Of a stretch of 64,000 nucleotides of DNA, positions 32,057-40,567 are shown piece by piece. Where the stretch lies: the NCBI GenBank assembly GCA_944391485.1, contig CALXTQ010000014.1, positions 1-64,000 on the forward strand, given 5' to 3'. The notes beneath the pieces were generated by a model. That model was not told the DNA's origin. It saw only the letters and a list, made by a program, of their open reading frames with translations, and ran no database searches. Each line of letters begins with the position of its first letter. The first letter of the stretch is position 1. Source of the DNA: an uncultured Alphaproteobacteria bacterium (lineage in GTDB: Bacteria > Pseudomonadota > Alphaproteobacteria > RF32 > CAG-239). The translations under genes were made by a program, and so were the position numbers.

Positions 32057-33013
32057 TCAGGCCAGCACCAGTTTTGCCAGAGATTTGCCGTCTACTTCCG
32101 CCAATCCCGCGGCTATGCTGCCGCTGACCCCGGCAGCGCAAAAACTCATTTCACAGCAGGAAGCCACCGACAAAAGCGCCCCTATCCGGCGGGTCAGATC
32201 CAGCCGCGTCGGCAGCAGCAGCTTTGCGCCGATATTGCAAAAGATATCCGCAATTTCTACGGCTTCCAGCGTATTTTTTCCGGCATCCATAGTCAGGACG
32301 ACATCCGCCCGCACCGCTTCGGACAAGCCGCTGACTTTGTCGACCTGCGCTTCGGAAAAAGGATTGATGCCCGGCGTGTCTATGAGCGTCAGGTCATAAC
32401 GGCCGTTCAGGCTTTTGACCGCGTCAAACAGGCCGCGGCTGCCCGCAACCTCAAAAAAAGGCGTTTCGAGTATATCCGCAAAGGCCTTGAGCTGTGTTCC
32501 GGCCGCCGCCCGGACATTATCCGCCGAAATAATGCAGCAGCTGATATTCCGGAGTTTTGCCCTGGTTGCCACTTTGGCGATTGCCGTCGATTTTCCGGAC
32601 CCAGGCACGCCCATAAACAATTTTACGGGCATTTGCGAATCCAAAATATTTTTGAAGGAAAAAATATCCGCAAAACAGAGTTCCAGAAGCTTCCGATCCT
32701 CAAAGACACCCTTTTCGGCGCTTATACGGCGGGCGGAAGACAATATCCGATCGCGGACGACATCCAAAACGCCATGATAGTCCAGACATTCCCGGATCAC
32801 GGAATCGTTAAAAATCCTGCGGGCGGGACAAACTTCCAACTCTTCCCGCTCATCGAACAGAAGCTCTTCGTCATCTTCGACGGCGGCGGTCAGCAAAATC
32901 CTGCCGTCAGGCGTTTTTTCGTGAGAAATGATGACGGCGTCCGCGCCCAGAGCCTCTTTAACCAGAGCAAAGGCTTCTGCCATGTCGGAAGCGGTAAAAT
33001 TTTTTAATTTCAT
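32057..33013 (-). CDS. flhF: SRP-type GTPase FlhF
   Basis: GTPase of the signal recognition particle family that directs flagella to the cell pole. The N-terminal MKLKNFTASDMAEAFALVKEALGADAVIISHEK is the typical B domain. The G domain shows GVPGSGKSTAIAKVATRAKL, DNVRAAAGTQLKAFADIL, LIDTPGINPF and a VLTMDAGKN segment in place of the standard TKLD. At 318 residues it is compact compared with the 380-480 of better studied FlhF proteins, owing to a short B-N linker. It lies between flhA and flhG. Confidence 0.92.
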   Translation of the reverse strand: MKLKNFTASDMAEAFALVKEALGADAVIISHEKTPDGRILLTAAVEDDEELLFDEREELEVCPARRIFNDSVIRECLDYHGVLDVVRDRILSSARRISAEKGVFEDRKLLELCFADIFSFKNILDSQMPVKLFMGVPGSGKSTAIAKVATRAKLRNISCCIISADNVRAAAGTQLKAFADILETPFFEVAGSRGLFDAVKSLNGRYDLTLIDTPGINPFSEAQVDKVSGLSEAVRADVVLTMDAGKNTLEAVEIADIFCNIGAKLLLPTRLDLTRRIGALLSVASCCEMSFCAAGVSGSIAAGLAEVDGKSLAKLVLA

Positions 33014-33023
33014 CCGCTACCTC

Positions 33024-35147
33024 CTAAATCTGTCCGACTGTTTTGATTTTGGCTTTCGGATGAATTTCATTCTGCGACATGACAACCGTCAGCGGCCGGA
33101 AACGTTCGATAATCGAACGCACAAAAGGACGAATCCCCGGGCTGGTCAACAATACGGCGCTTTCGCCTTTTATGGCCAGTTCTTCCAGAGTGTTGCGCAC
33201 CTTGGTTATGAACCCCTGCAATGCCGTCGGCGCCATAGCCAGCTGGCGCTCGTCGCCTTCGCCGATGATTGCTTCCGCAAAGGCATGCTCCCATTCCGGA
33301 GACAGCGTTACAAGCGGAATTACTCCGAATTCGTTGGTATTGGCATTGGACAGCTGCCGCGCCAGACGGGTGCGGACATGCTCCGTAATCAGCATCAGGC
33401 TGTGGGTTGTCGTAACAGCCTCGGAAATACCTTCCAGAATCGTCGGCAAATCGCGGATGGAAACTCTTTCCTGAAGCAGGTTCTGCAAAATGCGCTGAAC
33501 AGCGCCCAGGCTGACCTTGCCCGGAATAAGCTCTTTGACGAGCTTCTGCTGTTCCTTGTCCATCTCGTCCAGCAGCTTCTGCGTTTCCGCATAAGACAGA
33601 AGCTCAGGCATGTTGTCTTTGACCAGTTCGGTAATATGAGTCGTAACAACCGTCGAGGGATCAACAACCGTGTAGCCGCGAAACATTGCTTCTTCCCGAT
33701 ACGACTGGTCAACCCACATGGCTTTCAGGCCGAATGTCGGCTCGGTGGTATTTTCTCCCGGCAGGGTTATCGGCTCGCCGCGGGGATCCATGACCAGTAG
33801 CTGCGTCGGCCGCAGTTCGCCGCGCCCGGCTTTGACTTCCTTGATGTAAATATTATACTCGTTCGCTTCCAGCTGCATATTGTCCTGAATGCGGATGGAT
33901 GGCATGACAAACCCGAGTTCGGACGCAAGAGCCCGGCGAAGAGCCTTAATCTGATCCGTCAGTTTCCGGTTTGTCTCCTCATTGATCAACGGCAGCAGGC
34001 CGTAGCCGATTTCCAGACGGATGAGGTCAATGCGCAGAGCGTTGGCAATGGGCTCGTCGGCCGCTGCCTTGGCTGTTCCTTTCTTCTGCTCCTGTTCCAT
34101 AACCTCGAGGGCTTTTTCCTGAGCGATTTTCTGCTGTTTGTTCAGGTAATAGGCCGTCGCGCCCGTCAGAGCCGCCAGCAGAACAAACGGAAAAGCCGGC
34201 GTACCGGGCAGCATTCCGAGAGCCAATGCCATAAAAGACGACATTCCCAAGGCTTTCGGATAATTGGCAAGCTGATCAAACAGCACCTTATCCGTAGCAT
34301 CCGTCATACCGGCTTTGGATACCAGAATACCGGCGGCTACGGAAATAATCAGCGCCGGAACCTGAGCAACCAGACCGTCGCCGACCGTCAGTCTGGTATA
34401 GGTTTCTGCCGCGGCGGAAAAACTCATGCCATTTTGCACCATACCGATAATAATGCCGGCAACAACGTTGATAAAAGTGATAATCAAACCGGCAATGGCG
34501 TCTCCGCGGACAAATTTCGACGCACCGTCCATTGCTCCGTAGAAAGAACTTTCCTTCGACAGATCTTCACGGCGGGACCGTGCCTCTTCTTCGGTAATCA
34601 GCCCCGAGGAGAGGTCGGCATCAATCGCCATCTGCTTGCCGGGCATGGCATCCAACGCAAAGCGGGCGGCAACCTCGGCTATTCGGCCGGAACCTTTGGT
34701 AATGACCACAAAGTTTACGATGACCAAAATGGAGAAAACAATAACGCCGATGACAAAACTGTTGCCCATAATGAAACCGCCGAACGCCTCAATAACTTCA
34801 CCGGCGGCATCGGGTCCCATATACCCGTTGGCCAGAATCAGTCTGGTTGAAGCCAGGTTCAGAGCCAGTCTGTACATCGTGGTTATCAGCAAAACCAGCG
34901 GAAAAGCGCTGAACTCTATGGGCTTTTCAATAAAAATCGCCGTCATCAGCACAATACAGGCCATCGTGATGGACAAGGACAAGGCAATATCCAGCAGCCA
35001 GGCCGGCATCGGCAAAATCAGGATAACCAGCATCAAAACTATGGCCAGGGCAAAAAAGATATCCCCCCTTTTGGTAGAGGAAACCAACAGATCCTTAAAA
35101 GACTTGCCGCCAAACATCGCGGCATTATTTTGCGGTTTTTTAGCCAT
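33024..35147 (-). CDS. flhA: Flagellar export gate protein FlhA
   Basis: Integral membrane component of the flagellar type III export gate, acting in proton-driven export and chaperone-substrate docking. The N-terminal 330 residues hold about eight transmembrane helices with the FHIPEP family signature region (STRLILANGYMGPDAAGEVIEAFGGFIMGNSFVIGVIVFSILVIVNFVVITKGSGRIAEVAARFALDAMPGKQMAID); the cytoplasmic domain continues to residue 707. Its length is standard. It is directly upstream of flhF in the operon and 15 bases after flbD. Confidence 0.97.
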   Translation of the reverse strand: MAKKPQNNAAMFGGKSFKDLLVSSTKRGDIFFALAIVLMLVILILPMPAWLLDIALSLSITMACIVLMTAIFIEKPIEFSAFPLVLLITTMYRLALNLASTRLILANGYMGPDAAGEVIEAFGGFIMGNSFVIGVIVFSILVIVNFVVITKGSGRIAEVAARFALDAMPGKQMAIDADLSSGLITEEEARSRREDLSKESSFYGAMDGASKFVRGDAIAGLIITFINVVAGIIIGMVQNGMSFSAAAETYTRLTVGDGLVAQVPALIISVAAGILVSKAGMTDATDKVLFDQLANYPKALGMSSFMALALGMLPGTPAFPFVLLAALTGATAYYLNKQQKIAQEKALEVMEQEQKKGTAKAAADEPIANALRIDLIRLEIGYGLLPLINEETNRKLTDQIKALRRALASELGFVMPSIRIQDNMQLEANEYNIYIKEVKAGRGELRPTQLLVMDPRGEPITLPGENTTEPTFGLKAMWVDQSYREEAMFRGYTVVDPSTVVTTHITELVKDNMPELLSYAETQKLLDEMDKEQQKLVKELIPGKVSLGAVQRILQNLLQERVSIRDLPTILEGISEAVTTTHSLMLITEHVRTRLARQLSNANTNEFGVIPLVTLSPEWEHAFAEAIIGEGDERQLAMAPTALQGFITKVRNTLEELAIKGESAVLLTSPGIRPFVRSIIERFRPLTVVMSQNEIHPKAKIKTVGQI

Positions 35148-35162
35148 GTTTATTTTTTATTC

Positions 35163-36479
35163 CTAAAGACCTTCCGGAACATCAAATCCTTCGTCCTGAT
35201 ATTGTTTGAGTTTGTTGCGCAGAGTCCGGATAGAAATACCCAGAATATTGGCCGCCGTCGTGCGATTGCCGTAAGTATGCTTCAGCGTGTCTATAATCAA
35301 ATTCCGTTCCATGCTGGCCAGCGTATTTCCTGAAAATCCGTCCGCCGGCGAAGCGCTTTCGGCCTTTTCGATAACGGCGTCGGGACTGTTGAGGATAACG
35401 GCGTCATCGTCGATTTCTGTCCCGCCGGCGAGCAGCACGGCGCGATGTACGGTGTTTTCGAGTTCTCGGACATTTCCGGGCCAGAGATAATTCATCAGCT
35501 TTTCTTCCGCCGCCTTTGAAATCGGCTTCAGGGGAATATCGTTCAGTTCGGAATATTTTTTGGCAAAATGTTTGGCTAAGACAACAATGTCTCCCGGACG
35601 GTCTTTCAGCGGCGGAATATTAATATTTACGACATTCAGACGGTAATACAGATCCTGACGGAAAGTACCGTTTTTTACGGCTTCTTCAAGATTGCGGTTA
35701 GACGTCGCGATAATCCTTGTATTGACCTTTACCGGCGCACGGCCGCCGATGCGATCGATTTCTTTTTCCTGAATCGCGCGCAGAAGCTTGGCCTGAATTT
35801 TGATATCCATTTCCGAAATCTCATCCAGAAGCAGCGTGCCGTCAGAAGCCTCCTCAAATTTGCCGATGCGGCGGGCGACCGCTCCGGTAAAAGCTCCCTT
35901 TTCATACCCAAACAGCTCTGATTCAAGAAGGGTTTCGGGAATGGCGGCGCAGTTGACGGCCACAAACTTCTTATTGGCGCGTTTTGAATTGTCATGAATA
36001 AAACGCGAGAAAATTTCCTTACCGGTTCCCGACTCTCCCGTCAGGAGAATGTTTGCTTCCGAGGGGGCGATCTGTTTTGCCAGCTTTAAAACCTGCTCGG
36101 TTTTCTTATCGCCGTAAATCAGCGCGTGGTTTTCTCTTGTGGCCGCGGCCAGAACCGCTCCGATCAGCTCCGGATCCGGCGGCAGGGGAATATACTCCCT
36201 GGCTCCGGCCTTAATTGCCCGAACCGCCAGAACAGGATCATTGGCCACACCGGCCGCTACGACCAAGACGTTAATTCTCTCCTGTTCAAGGCTGGATATA
36301 AATTTGTGCACGTCAAGCTTGACATCGATCATAACCAGTTCTACGGATTTTCCCGAACGCAGGATATCAAGCGCGGATTCTATCTTGTCGGCAATTGAAA
36401 CATGCCCGCCTTGCTCGATGGCAATTTTGCTCGCCGCACCGATCTGACCGTCTAATGTTCCAACAATCAATAATTCCAT
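35163..36479 (-). CDS. flbD: Sigma-54-dependent flagellar activator FlbD
   Basis: Enhancer-binding protein that activates late flagellar genes. The N-terminal 120 residues form a degenerate receiver domain lacking the usual acidic pair near the start. The AAA+ domain has Walker A GESGTGKE, the sigma-54 contact loop GAFTGA, and LLLDEISEMD; the C-terminus is a Fis-type helix-turn-helix (NRTTAANILGISIRTLRNKLKQY). Position between fliN and flhA is that of Caulobacter flbD. In Caulobacter FliX, not a sensor kinase, controls FlbD; a fliX gene is at 11801-12220, and a matching sigma-54 promoter lies ahead of fliK. Confidence 0.93.
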   Translation of the reverse strand: MELLIVGTLDGQIGAASKIAIEQGGHVSIADKIESALDILRSGKSVELVMIDVKLDVHKFISSLEQERINVLVVAAGVANDPVLAVRAIKAGAREYIPLPPDPELIGAVLAAATRENHALIYGDKKTEQVLKLAKQIAPSEANILLTGESGTGKEIFSRFIHDNSKRANKKFVAVNCAAIPETLLESELFGYEKGAFTGAVARRIGKFEEASDGTLLLDEISEMDIKIQAKLLRAIQEKEIDRIGGRAPVKVNTRIIATSNRNLEEAVKNGTFRQDLYYRLNVVNINIPPLKDRPGDIVVLAKHFAKKYSELNDIPLKPISKAAEEKLMNYLWPGNVRELENTVHRAVLLAGGTEIDDDAVILNSPDAVIEKAESASPADGFSGNTLASMERNLIIDTLKHTYGNRTTAANILGISIRTLRNKLKQYQDEGFDVPEGL

Positions 36480-36505
36480 TTATCCCTCTGCCGTTCCGTT
36501 CCGGT

Positions 36506-36859
36506 TTATTTGGTAACCGATTTTACAATCTCGGTCATCGTGATGCCCAGTTTGTCGTCCACGACAACAACTTCGCCGCGGGCAACCAGATTGTTGTTGA
36601 CATAAATGTCTATCGCCTCGCCGACTTTGCGGTCCAGTTCTATGATCGCGCCCTTGTTTAATTTCAGCAGCTGACTAACCTTCATTTTGGTTTTGCCCAA
36701 AATGGCGGACACTTTTACCGGAATGTCATAAACCGCTTCCAAATCGCTGGCCGAGCTCGGAATGTCAAAATCATCCATCCCGTTATCTTTCTTCAATACG
36801 GGATCATCTTCCATCGCGGAGCTTTCGCTCAATTCATCCAGTTCCAAATCTTTGCTCAT
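36506..36859 (-). CDS. fliN: Flagellar motor switch protein FliN
   Basis: C-ring component that with FliG and FliM controls rotation. The last 80 residues form the SpoA domain (YDIPVKVSAILGKTKMKVSQLLKLNKGAIIELDRKVGEAIDIYVNNNLVARGEVVVVDDKLGITMTEIVKS); the N-terminal 40 residues are acidic and flexible. The 117-residue length is standard. fliM is not in the window. Confidence 0.96.
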   Translation of the reverse strand: MSKDLELDELSESSAMEDDPVLKKDNGMDDFDIPSSASDLEAVYDIPVKVSAILGKTKMKVSQLLKLNKGAIIELDRKVGEAIDIYVNNNLVARGEVVVVDDKLGITMTEIVKSVTK

Positions 36860-36882
36860 CGTTTTTCTCCATTAAACACGGC

Positions 36883-37578
36883 CTATTTATCAGCCAAAAG
36901 TTCCTCTACTTTCTCAACCAGTCTGCCGGTATTGCGCTCGACGCCGCCGTTCTCCCATTCAACCCTGCAGTCCGCTTTGCCGAGAGACGCATCTTTATGC
37001 AGAGAAATCTTGCCTTCAAAATCATGGCTGTTTGCCAGCTTTGCAATATTTTCCTGCACGTATGATATAATATCGGGATGAATATAGAAAGACAATTTTG
37101 CTTCATTTTTAAAATTTTTGAAATTTTCGCTGATAAAACCGTTGACAATTTCTACGGCATGTTCTTCGCTCAGCCCGGGCACAAGCTTTTCAACAATTGT
37201 CTTGACCAGCTCCATGGATTGCTTTTCCCTTTCGGTTTCGGCCGACGACGTGTCTGCCACCAGCGCCGTCAGTTTCTGGCTGATATTTTCCAAAAGGGCC
37301 GAAACAGTCGCGTCAATCCCCTCCTGAGAAGTTTTGAAGCCGCGCTCGTAAGCATCCTGCTCGGCAGTTTTGATTCTGTCGGCAACCTCTTCTTCCGTAT
37401 AGCTTTTTACTTCCGGTTCCTCCGCCGGCAGCTCCGCAAAGTCGGCATCAACAGGCTCTGAGGATTCTGGCTCGGACGGCTGCAAAAAAACTTCCGGTTC
37501 CTCCGCCGGCTCCAGCTTGTTTTTTTTGTTTTCCCCAACAACAAAATTATCAAACAAAAATTTCTTCAGCTCGCTCAT
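36883..37578 (-). CDS. fliH: Flagellar assembly protein FliH (FlbE)
   Basis: Regulator of the export ATPase FliI and a C-ring tether in other bacteria. It occupies the place of Caulobacter flbE between fliG and fliN. The N-terminus carries an export-gate-like hydrophobic start (LKKFLFDNFVVGENKK) followed by an acidic Pro/Glu stretch; the middle is helical (EEEVADRIKTAEQDAYERGF) and the C-terminal half matches the FliH/HrpE core (EKLVPGLSEEHAVEIVNGFISENFKNFKNEAKLSFYIHPDIISYVQENI). Sequence similarity in this family is low, so the position supports the call. Confidence 0.88.
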   Translation of the reverse strand: MSELKKFLFDNFVVGENKKNKLEPAEEPEVFLQPSEPESSEPVDADFAELPAEEPEVKSYTEEEVADRIKTAEQDAYERGFKTSQEGIDATVSALLENISQKLTALVADTSSAETEREKQSMELVKTIVEKLVPGLSEEHAVEIVNGFISENFKNFKNEAKLSFYIHPDIISYVQENIAKLANSHDFEGKISLHKDASLGKADCRVEWENGGVERNTGRLVEKVEELLADK

Positions 37579-37593
37579 CTGCCAAACCTAAAA

Positions 37594-38616
37594 TCAGTAA
37601 ATCAGCTCGTCGTTGTCTTTGCCTTCGCTGATGACTATCTCGCCGGCATTGGACAATTCCTTAGTCGTCGTAACAATGTACTGCTGAGCTTCTTCAACAT
37701 CGCGCAAACGCACGGGGCCCATGGCCTCCATATCTTCCTTGATGATCTTTCCGGCGCGCGACGACATGTTGTTGAAGAACAGATCCTTGATTGTATCGGA
37801 CGCTCCTTTCAGGGCTATTGCCAGTTTATCCTTATCGACATTCCGAAGCAGTATCTGAATACCCTGCGCGTCGACGCGGACCAGATCCTCAAACGTAAAC
37901 ATAAGAGATTTGACGCGTTCGGCACTCTCGCGGTTGCGTTCTTCCAAAGCTTCCATAAAGCGCGTTTCGGTATTGCGGTCCAAAGAATTGAAAATATCGG
38001 CGATGAGTTCGTGAGAATCCCGGCGGGTCGATTTGGAAAGGTTGGACATAAACTCTTTGCGGAGAGTCTTTTCCAATCCGTCCAATACTTCTTTCTGAAC
38101 GGAATCCATGCGAAGCATGCGCATGACGATCTCCATGGCAAAATTTTCCGGTAGCAGGGCGATAACTTTCGCTGCGTGCTCCGCCTTGATTTTTGAAAGA
38201 ATGACAGCAATTGTCTGCGGATATTCGTTTTTCAGATAATTGGCCAGAACATGTTCGTTGACGTTGCCGAGCTTGTCCCACATCGTACGACCGGCCGGTC
38301 CGCTGATTTCTTCCATAATCGCGGAAACGCGATCCTTGTCCAGAGCCTTGGACAGCAGGCGCTCGGTGCTTTCGTAAGTTCCTATCAGAGCGCCGGTGTT
38401 GGAAGCCTTTTCCACAAATTCCTGAAACAACTGCTCCACAACATTGGAGTTTACTTTTCCGAGGCTGGCCATAATGACAGAAAGTTCCTTGATCTCCTCG
38501 TCATCCATCAGAGCAAATATCTGGGCTGACTTGTCTTCATCCAGCGACATCATTAAAATGGCCGCCTTCTGCTGTCCCGAAATCAGATTATAATCATCTA
38601 TCACATTTTGTTTCAT
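37594..38616 (-). CDS. fliG: Flagellar motor switch protein FliG
   Basis: Rotor protein linking the MS-ring to torque generation. Armadillo-like N and middle domains are visible ([36 protein letters not shown] and [47 protein letters not shown]), including the EHPQT-like motif. The C-terminal domain ([75 protein letters not shown]) holds the charged torque helix. 340 residues. Lies 15 bases after fliF. Confidence 0.97.
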   Translation of the reverse strand: MKQNVIDDYNLISGQQKAAILMMSLDEDKSAQIFALMDDEEIKELSVIMASLGKVNSNVVEQLFQEFVEKASNTGALIGTYESTERLLSKALDKDRVSAIMEEISGPAGRTMWDKLGNVNEHVLANYLKNEYPQTIAVILSKIKAEHAAKVIALLPENFAMEIVMRMLRMDSVQKEVLDGLEKTLRKEFMSNLSKSTRRDSHELIADIFNSLDRNTETRFMEALEERNRESAERVKSLMFTFEDLVRVDAQGIQILLRNVDKDKLAIALKGASDTIKDLFFNNMSSRAGKIIKEDMEAMGPVRLRDVEEAQQYIVTTTKELSNAGEIVISEGKDNDELIY

Positions 38617-38631
38617 ATTCTGGTCCCAACC

Positions 38632-40263
38632 TTAATTGTTATCATTGGAATAAAGCCAGCTGCGGATAAGGCTGACCGCCGCTTCAGGATTTTTCTCAAC
38701 AATATCGTTGATCTTCTTGAGCGAGGAAACCTTAATACGCCCGTCGATTTTGTTCATATTAATCAGCTCTTCTATCTCACCGTCCTCATCATTGAGGAAG
38801 TTGGACAGCAGCAGATTGTCCTCTTCGGCATTGTCGCCGAGGAGACGGCCCTCGCCGCCCTGGCGCGTCGTGTCAAACGCATTGTTGATAAGCGGGCGGA
38901 TAACCAATAAAATAACCAAAATCGCTACGATTGCAACGCCTATACCTTCGGCTATGCGGATCAGCTCGTCTTTGGTAAAGCCCAAAATGAGCGTTTCCTC
39001 AATATCCATGGCATCAGGCGCAAAATTAATAAATTTCATATTGGCGACTTCCACCATATCGCCGCGGTCGGCATCAAAGCCTACCGCCGACTTGACCAAA
39101 GAGCGGATCTGATCCATTTCTTCCGGGGTTCTGTCGCGATAAACGAGCTTGCCGGCAGCGTCTTTTTCATAAATGCCGTCAACCATTACAGCGACGCTCA
39201 GCCTTCTGACCGTTCCCGTGTTTTTGACCTTGTTGCGGACAACTTTGGATATTTCATAGTTAATCGTCTCTTCCGTACGCGAATTCTGGGAAAAAGTTCC
39301 GGCATTGTTCAGGACATTGTCGCCGTTCGGAATATTCTGCGCCACCGTTACCGGGGACTCCCGGGTGTTGTTGGTGCCTTCTTCCGTAACCGTTGCCTGA
39401 GAACGCACGACCTGACTGTCGGGATCATAAATTTCCTCATTGGTAACAATCTGGTCAAAATCCATGTCCAGATTGACCTGAGCCCGGACTTTTCCTTCTC
39501 CGACCGTCCGCTCGAGAAGGCTCTGGACCTCCTGCGACATCTTACGCTCCTGCTCGCGCTTCAAAATCTCGTTATTGGCGGCGGAAATCGCTTCTTCATC
39601 CTCAAAATTGTTGGTCAGTAGATTGCCGGCATTGTCAACAATGGCCACATTCTTGACATCCAGCTTGGGAACGGCTGCGGCTACCAGCTTCTGGATAGAC
39701 TGAATGCTCTGCAGGTTCAGTTTGCCGCTCTGAGTCTTTATGACCACAGAGGCCGTCGGTGTCTGCTCTTCGCGCGAAAACATTTCGCGTTTGGGGAGTA
39801 CCAGATGAACCCTGGCGTATTTGATGTTGTCGACCGAACGAATCGTCCGCGCCAGTTCTCCCTCTAAAGCGCGTATCAGATTGACGTTCTGAACAAAATT
39901 GGTTGATCCCAGCGCATCGGTATTGTCAAAAATCTCATAACCGACATTGGCTCCTTTTGAGGCCAGAGCCAGTTCCGCCGTATCCACGCGGAGTTTGTTG
40001 ACTTCATCTTGGGGAACAAGTATTTCCGTACCGTTTTTGGTTAATTTGAATTTAACGTTCGCGGCCTCCAGATTATTAACGATCTGCTTGGCGTCTTCCA
40101 GTTCCAAATCAGTGTACAGCACCGCGTAATCGGCCGAGCTCATCTTGGTGGCCAGATAAACAAAAAAACTTATCAAAAAAATGATAATGGCAGAAATTGC
40201 AGCCAGACGCCCCGGCGACAAGTTCTTTATACTCTGCAAAAAATTATTCACTAGATTCCCCAA
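38632..40263 (-). CDS. fliF: Flagellar MS-ring protein FliF
   Basis: Inner-membrane ring on which the flagellum is built. Two transmembrane helices are seen, one near residues 20-40 (LAAISAIIIFLISFFVYLATK) and one near 445-465 (GVAIVAILVILLVIRPLI). The periplasmic ring-building motifs lie between them: DLELEDAKQIVNNLEAANVKFKL, FVQNVNLIRALEGELARTI and the beta-collar region. The C-terminal 30 residues are the FliG-binding tail (KIDGRIKVSSLKKINDIVEKNPEAAVSLIRSWLY). First gene of a ten-gene operon. Confidence 0.97.
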   Translation of the reverse strand: MGNLVNNFLQSIKNLSPGRLAAISAIIIFLISFFVYLATKMSSADYAVLYTDLELEDAKQIVNNLEAANVKFKLTKNGTEILVPQDEVNKLRVDTAELALASKGANVGYEIFDNTDALGSTNFVQNVNLIRALEGELARTIRSVDNIKYARVHLVLPKREMFSREEQTPTASVVIKTQSGKLNLQSIQSIQKLVAAAVPKLDVKNVAIVDNAGNLLTNNFEDEEAISAANNEILKREQERKMSQEVQSLLERTVGEGKVRAQVNLDMDFDQIVTNEEIYDPDSQVVRSQATVTEEGTNNTRESPVTVAQNIPNGDNVLNNAGTFSQNSRTEETINYEISKVVRNKVKNTGTVRRLSVAVMVDGIYEKDAAGKLVYRDRTPEEMDQIRSLVKSAVGFDADRGDMVEVANMKFINFAPDAMDIEETLILGFTKDELIRIAEGIGVAIVAILVILLVIRPLINNAFDTTRQGGEGRLLGDNAEEDNLLLSNFLNDEDGEIEELINMNKIDGRIKVSSLKKINDIVEKNPEAAVSLIRSWLYSNDNN

Positions 40264-40567
40264 TCTATAAATATTTTGAATATAAACTCCCTAATTACTT
40301 TATCTATTAACTTAATTTTGCTTTTATTGAAACGATATTTTGAGATATTCACAACCGGAAACCGGACTAGAACAGCGCGAGGACAGAGAGGCCGGCCCGC
40401 GCTGTCAGAGAAAGGGCGTTGACTGCAGGTATGTTCATGACGAAGGTTTCCAGCCCGGGAATCGCAGAAAAAATCTACGTCTGAATAAAATTTGTGTCAA
40501 AAAATGCCCTGCCTTTTCTGGGCAGGGCGGATTTTTAGGAGTTTCTCAATAATATTACCGATCAGGA
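40264..40567. other. Intergenic region between flgE and fliF
   Basis: 304 bp. The right part of this stretch near flgE holds a terminator (40495-40533). The part adjoining fliF is A+T-rich and must contain the promoter of the fliF operon; scattered TTAA and GTTAA half-sites (around 40305-40320) recall CtrA boxes but the TTAA-N7-TTAA spacing is not met, and no sigma-54 sequence is present. Between them, 40367-40438 on the minus strand is open for 23 codons after an ATG but has no ribosome-binding site, so it is not called as a gene. Confidence 0.5.
40495..40533 (-). terminator. Terminator after flgE
   Basis: GCCCTGCC (40506-40513) pairs perfectly with GGCAGGGC (40521-40528) across seven bases, with six T beyond it on the minus strand. 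It ends the fliK-flgD-flgE operon; a T-run also lies on the plus side. Confidence 0.9.

Noticed and set aside
31838-33007. 389-codon plus-strand frame over flhG and flhF
   Set aside because: It is a shadow of two clear flagellar GTPase/ATPase genes on the minus strand.
33024-33800. Plus-strand open frame (32928-33800) over the flhA end
   Set aside because: Antisense to the conserved cytoplasmic domain of flhA, no ribosome-binding site, composition typical of complementary frames.
40264-40345. CtrA box ahead of fliF
   Set aside because: TTAA half-sites are present but not at the TTAA-N7-TTAA spacing.
40367-40438. 23-codon frame between flgE and fliF
   Set aside because: No ribosome-binding site and no conservation evidence; too short to support.
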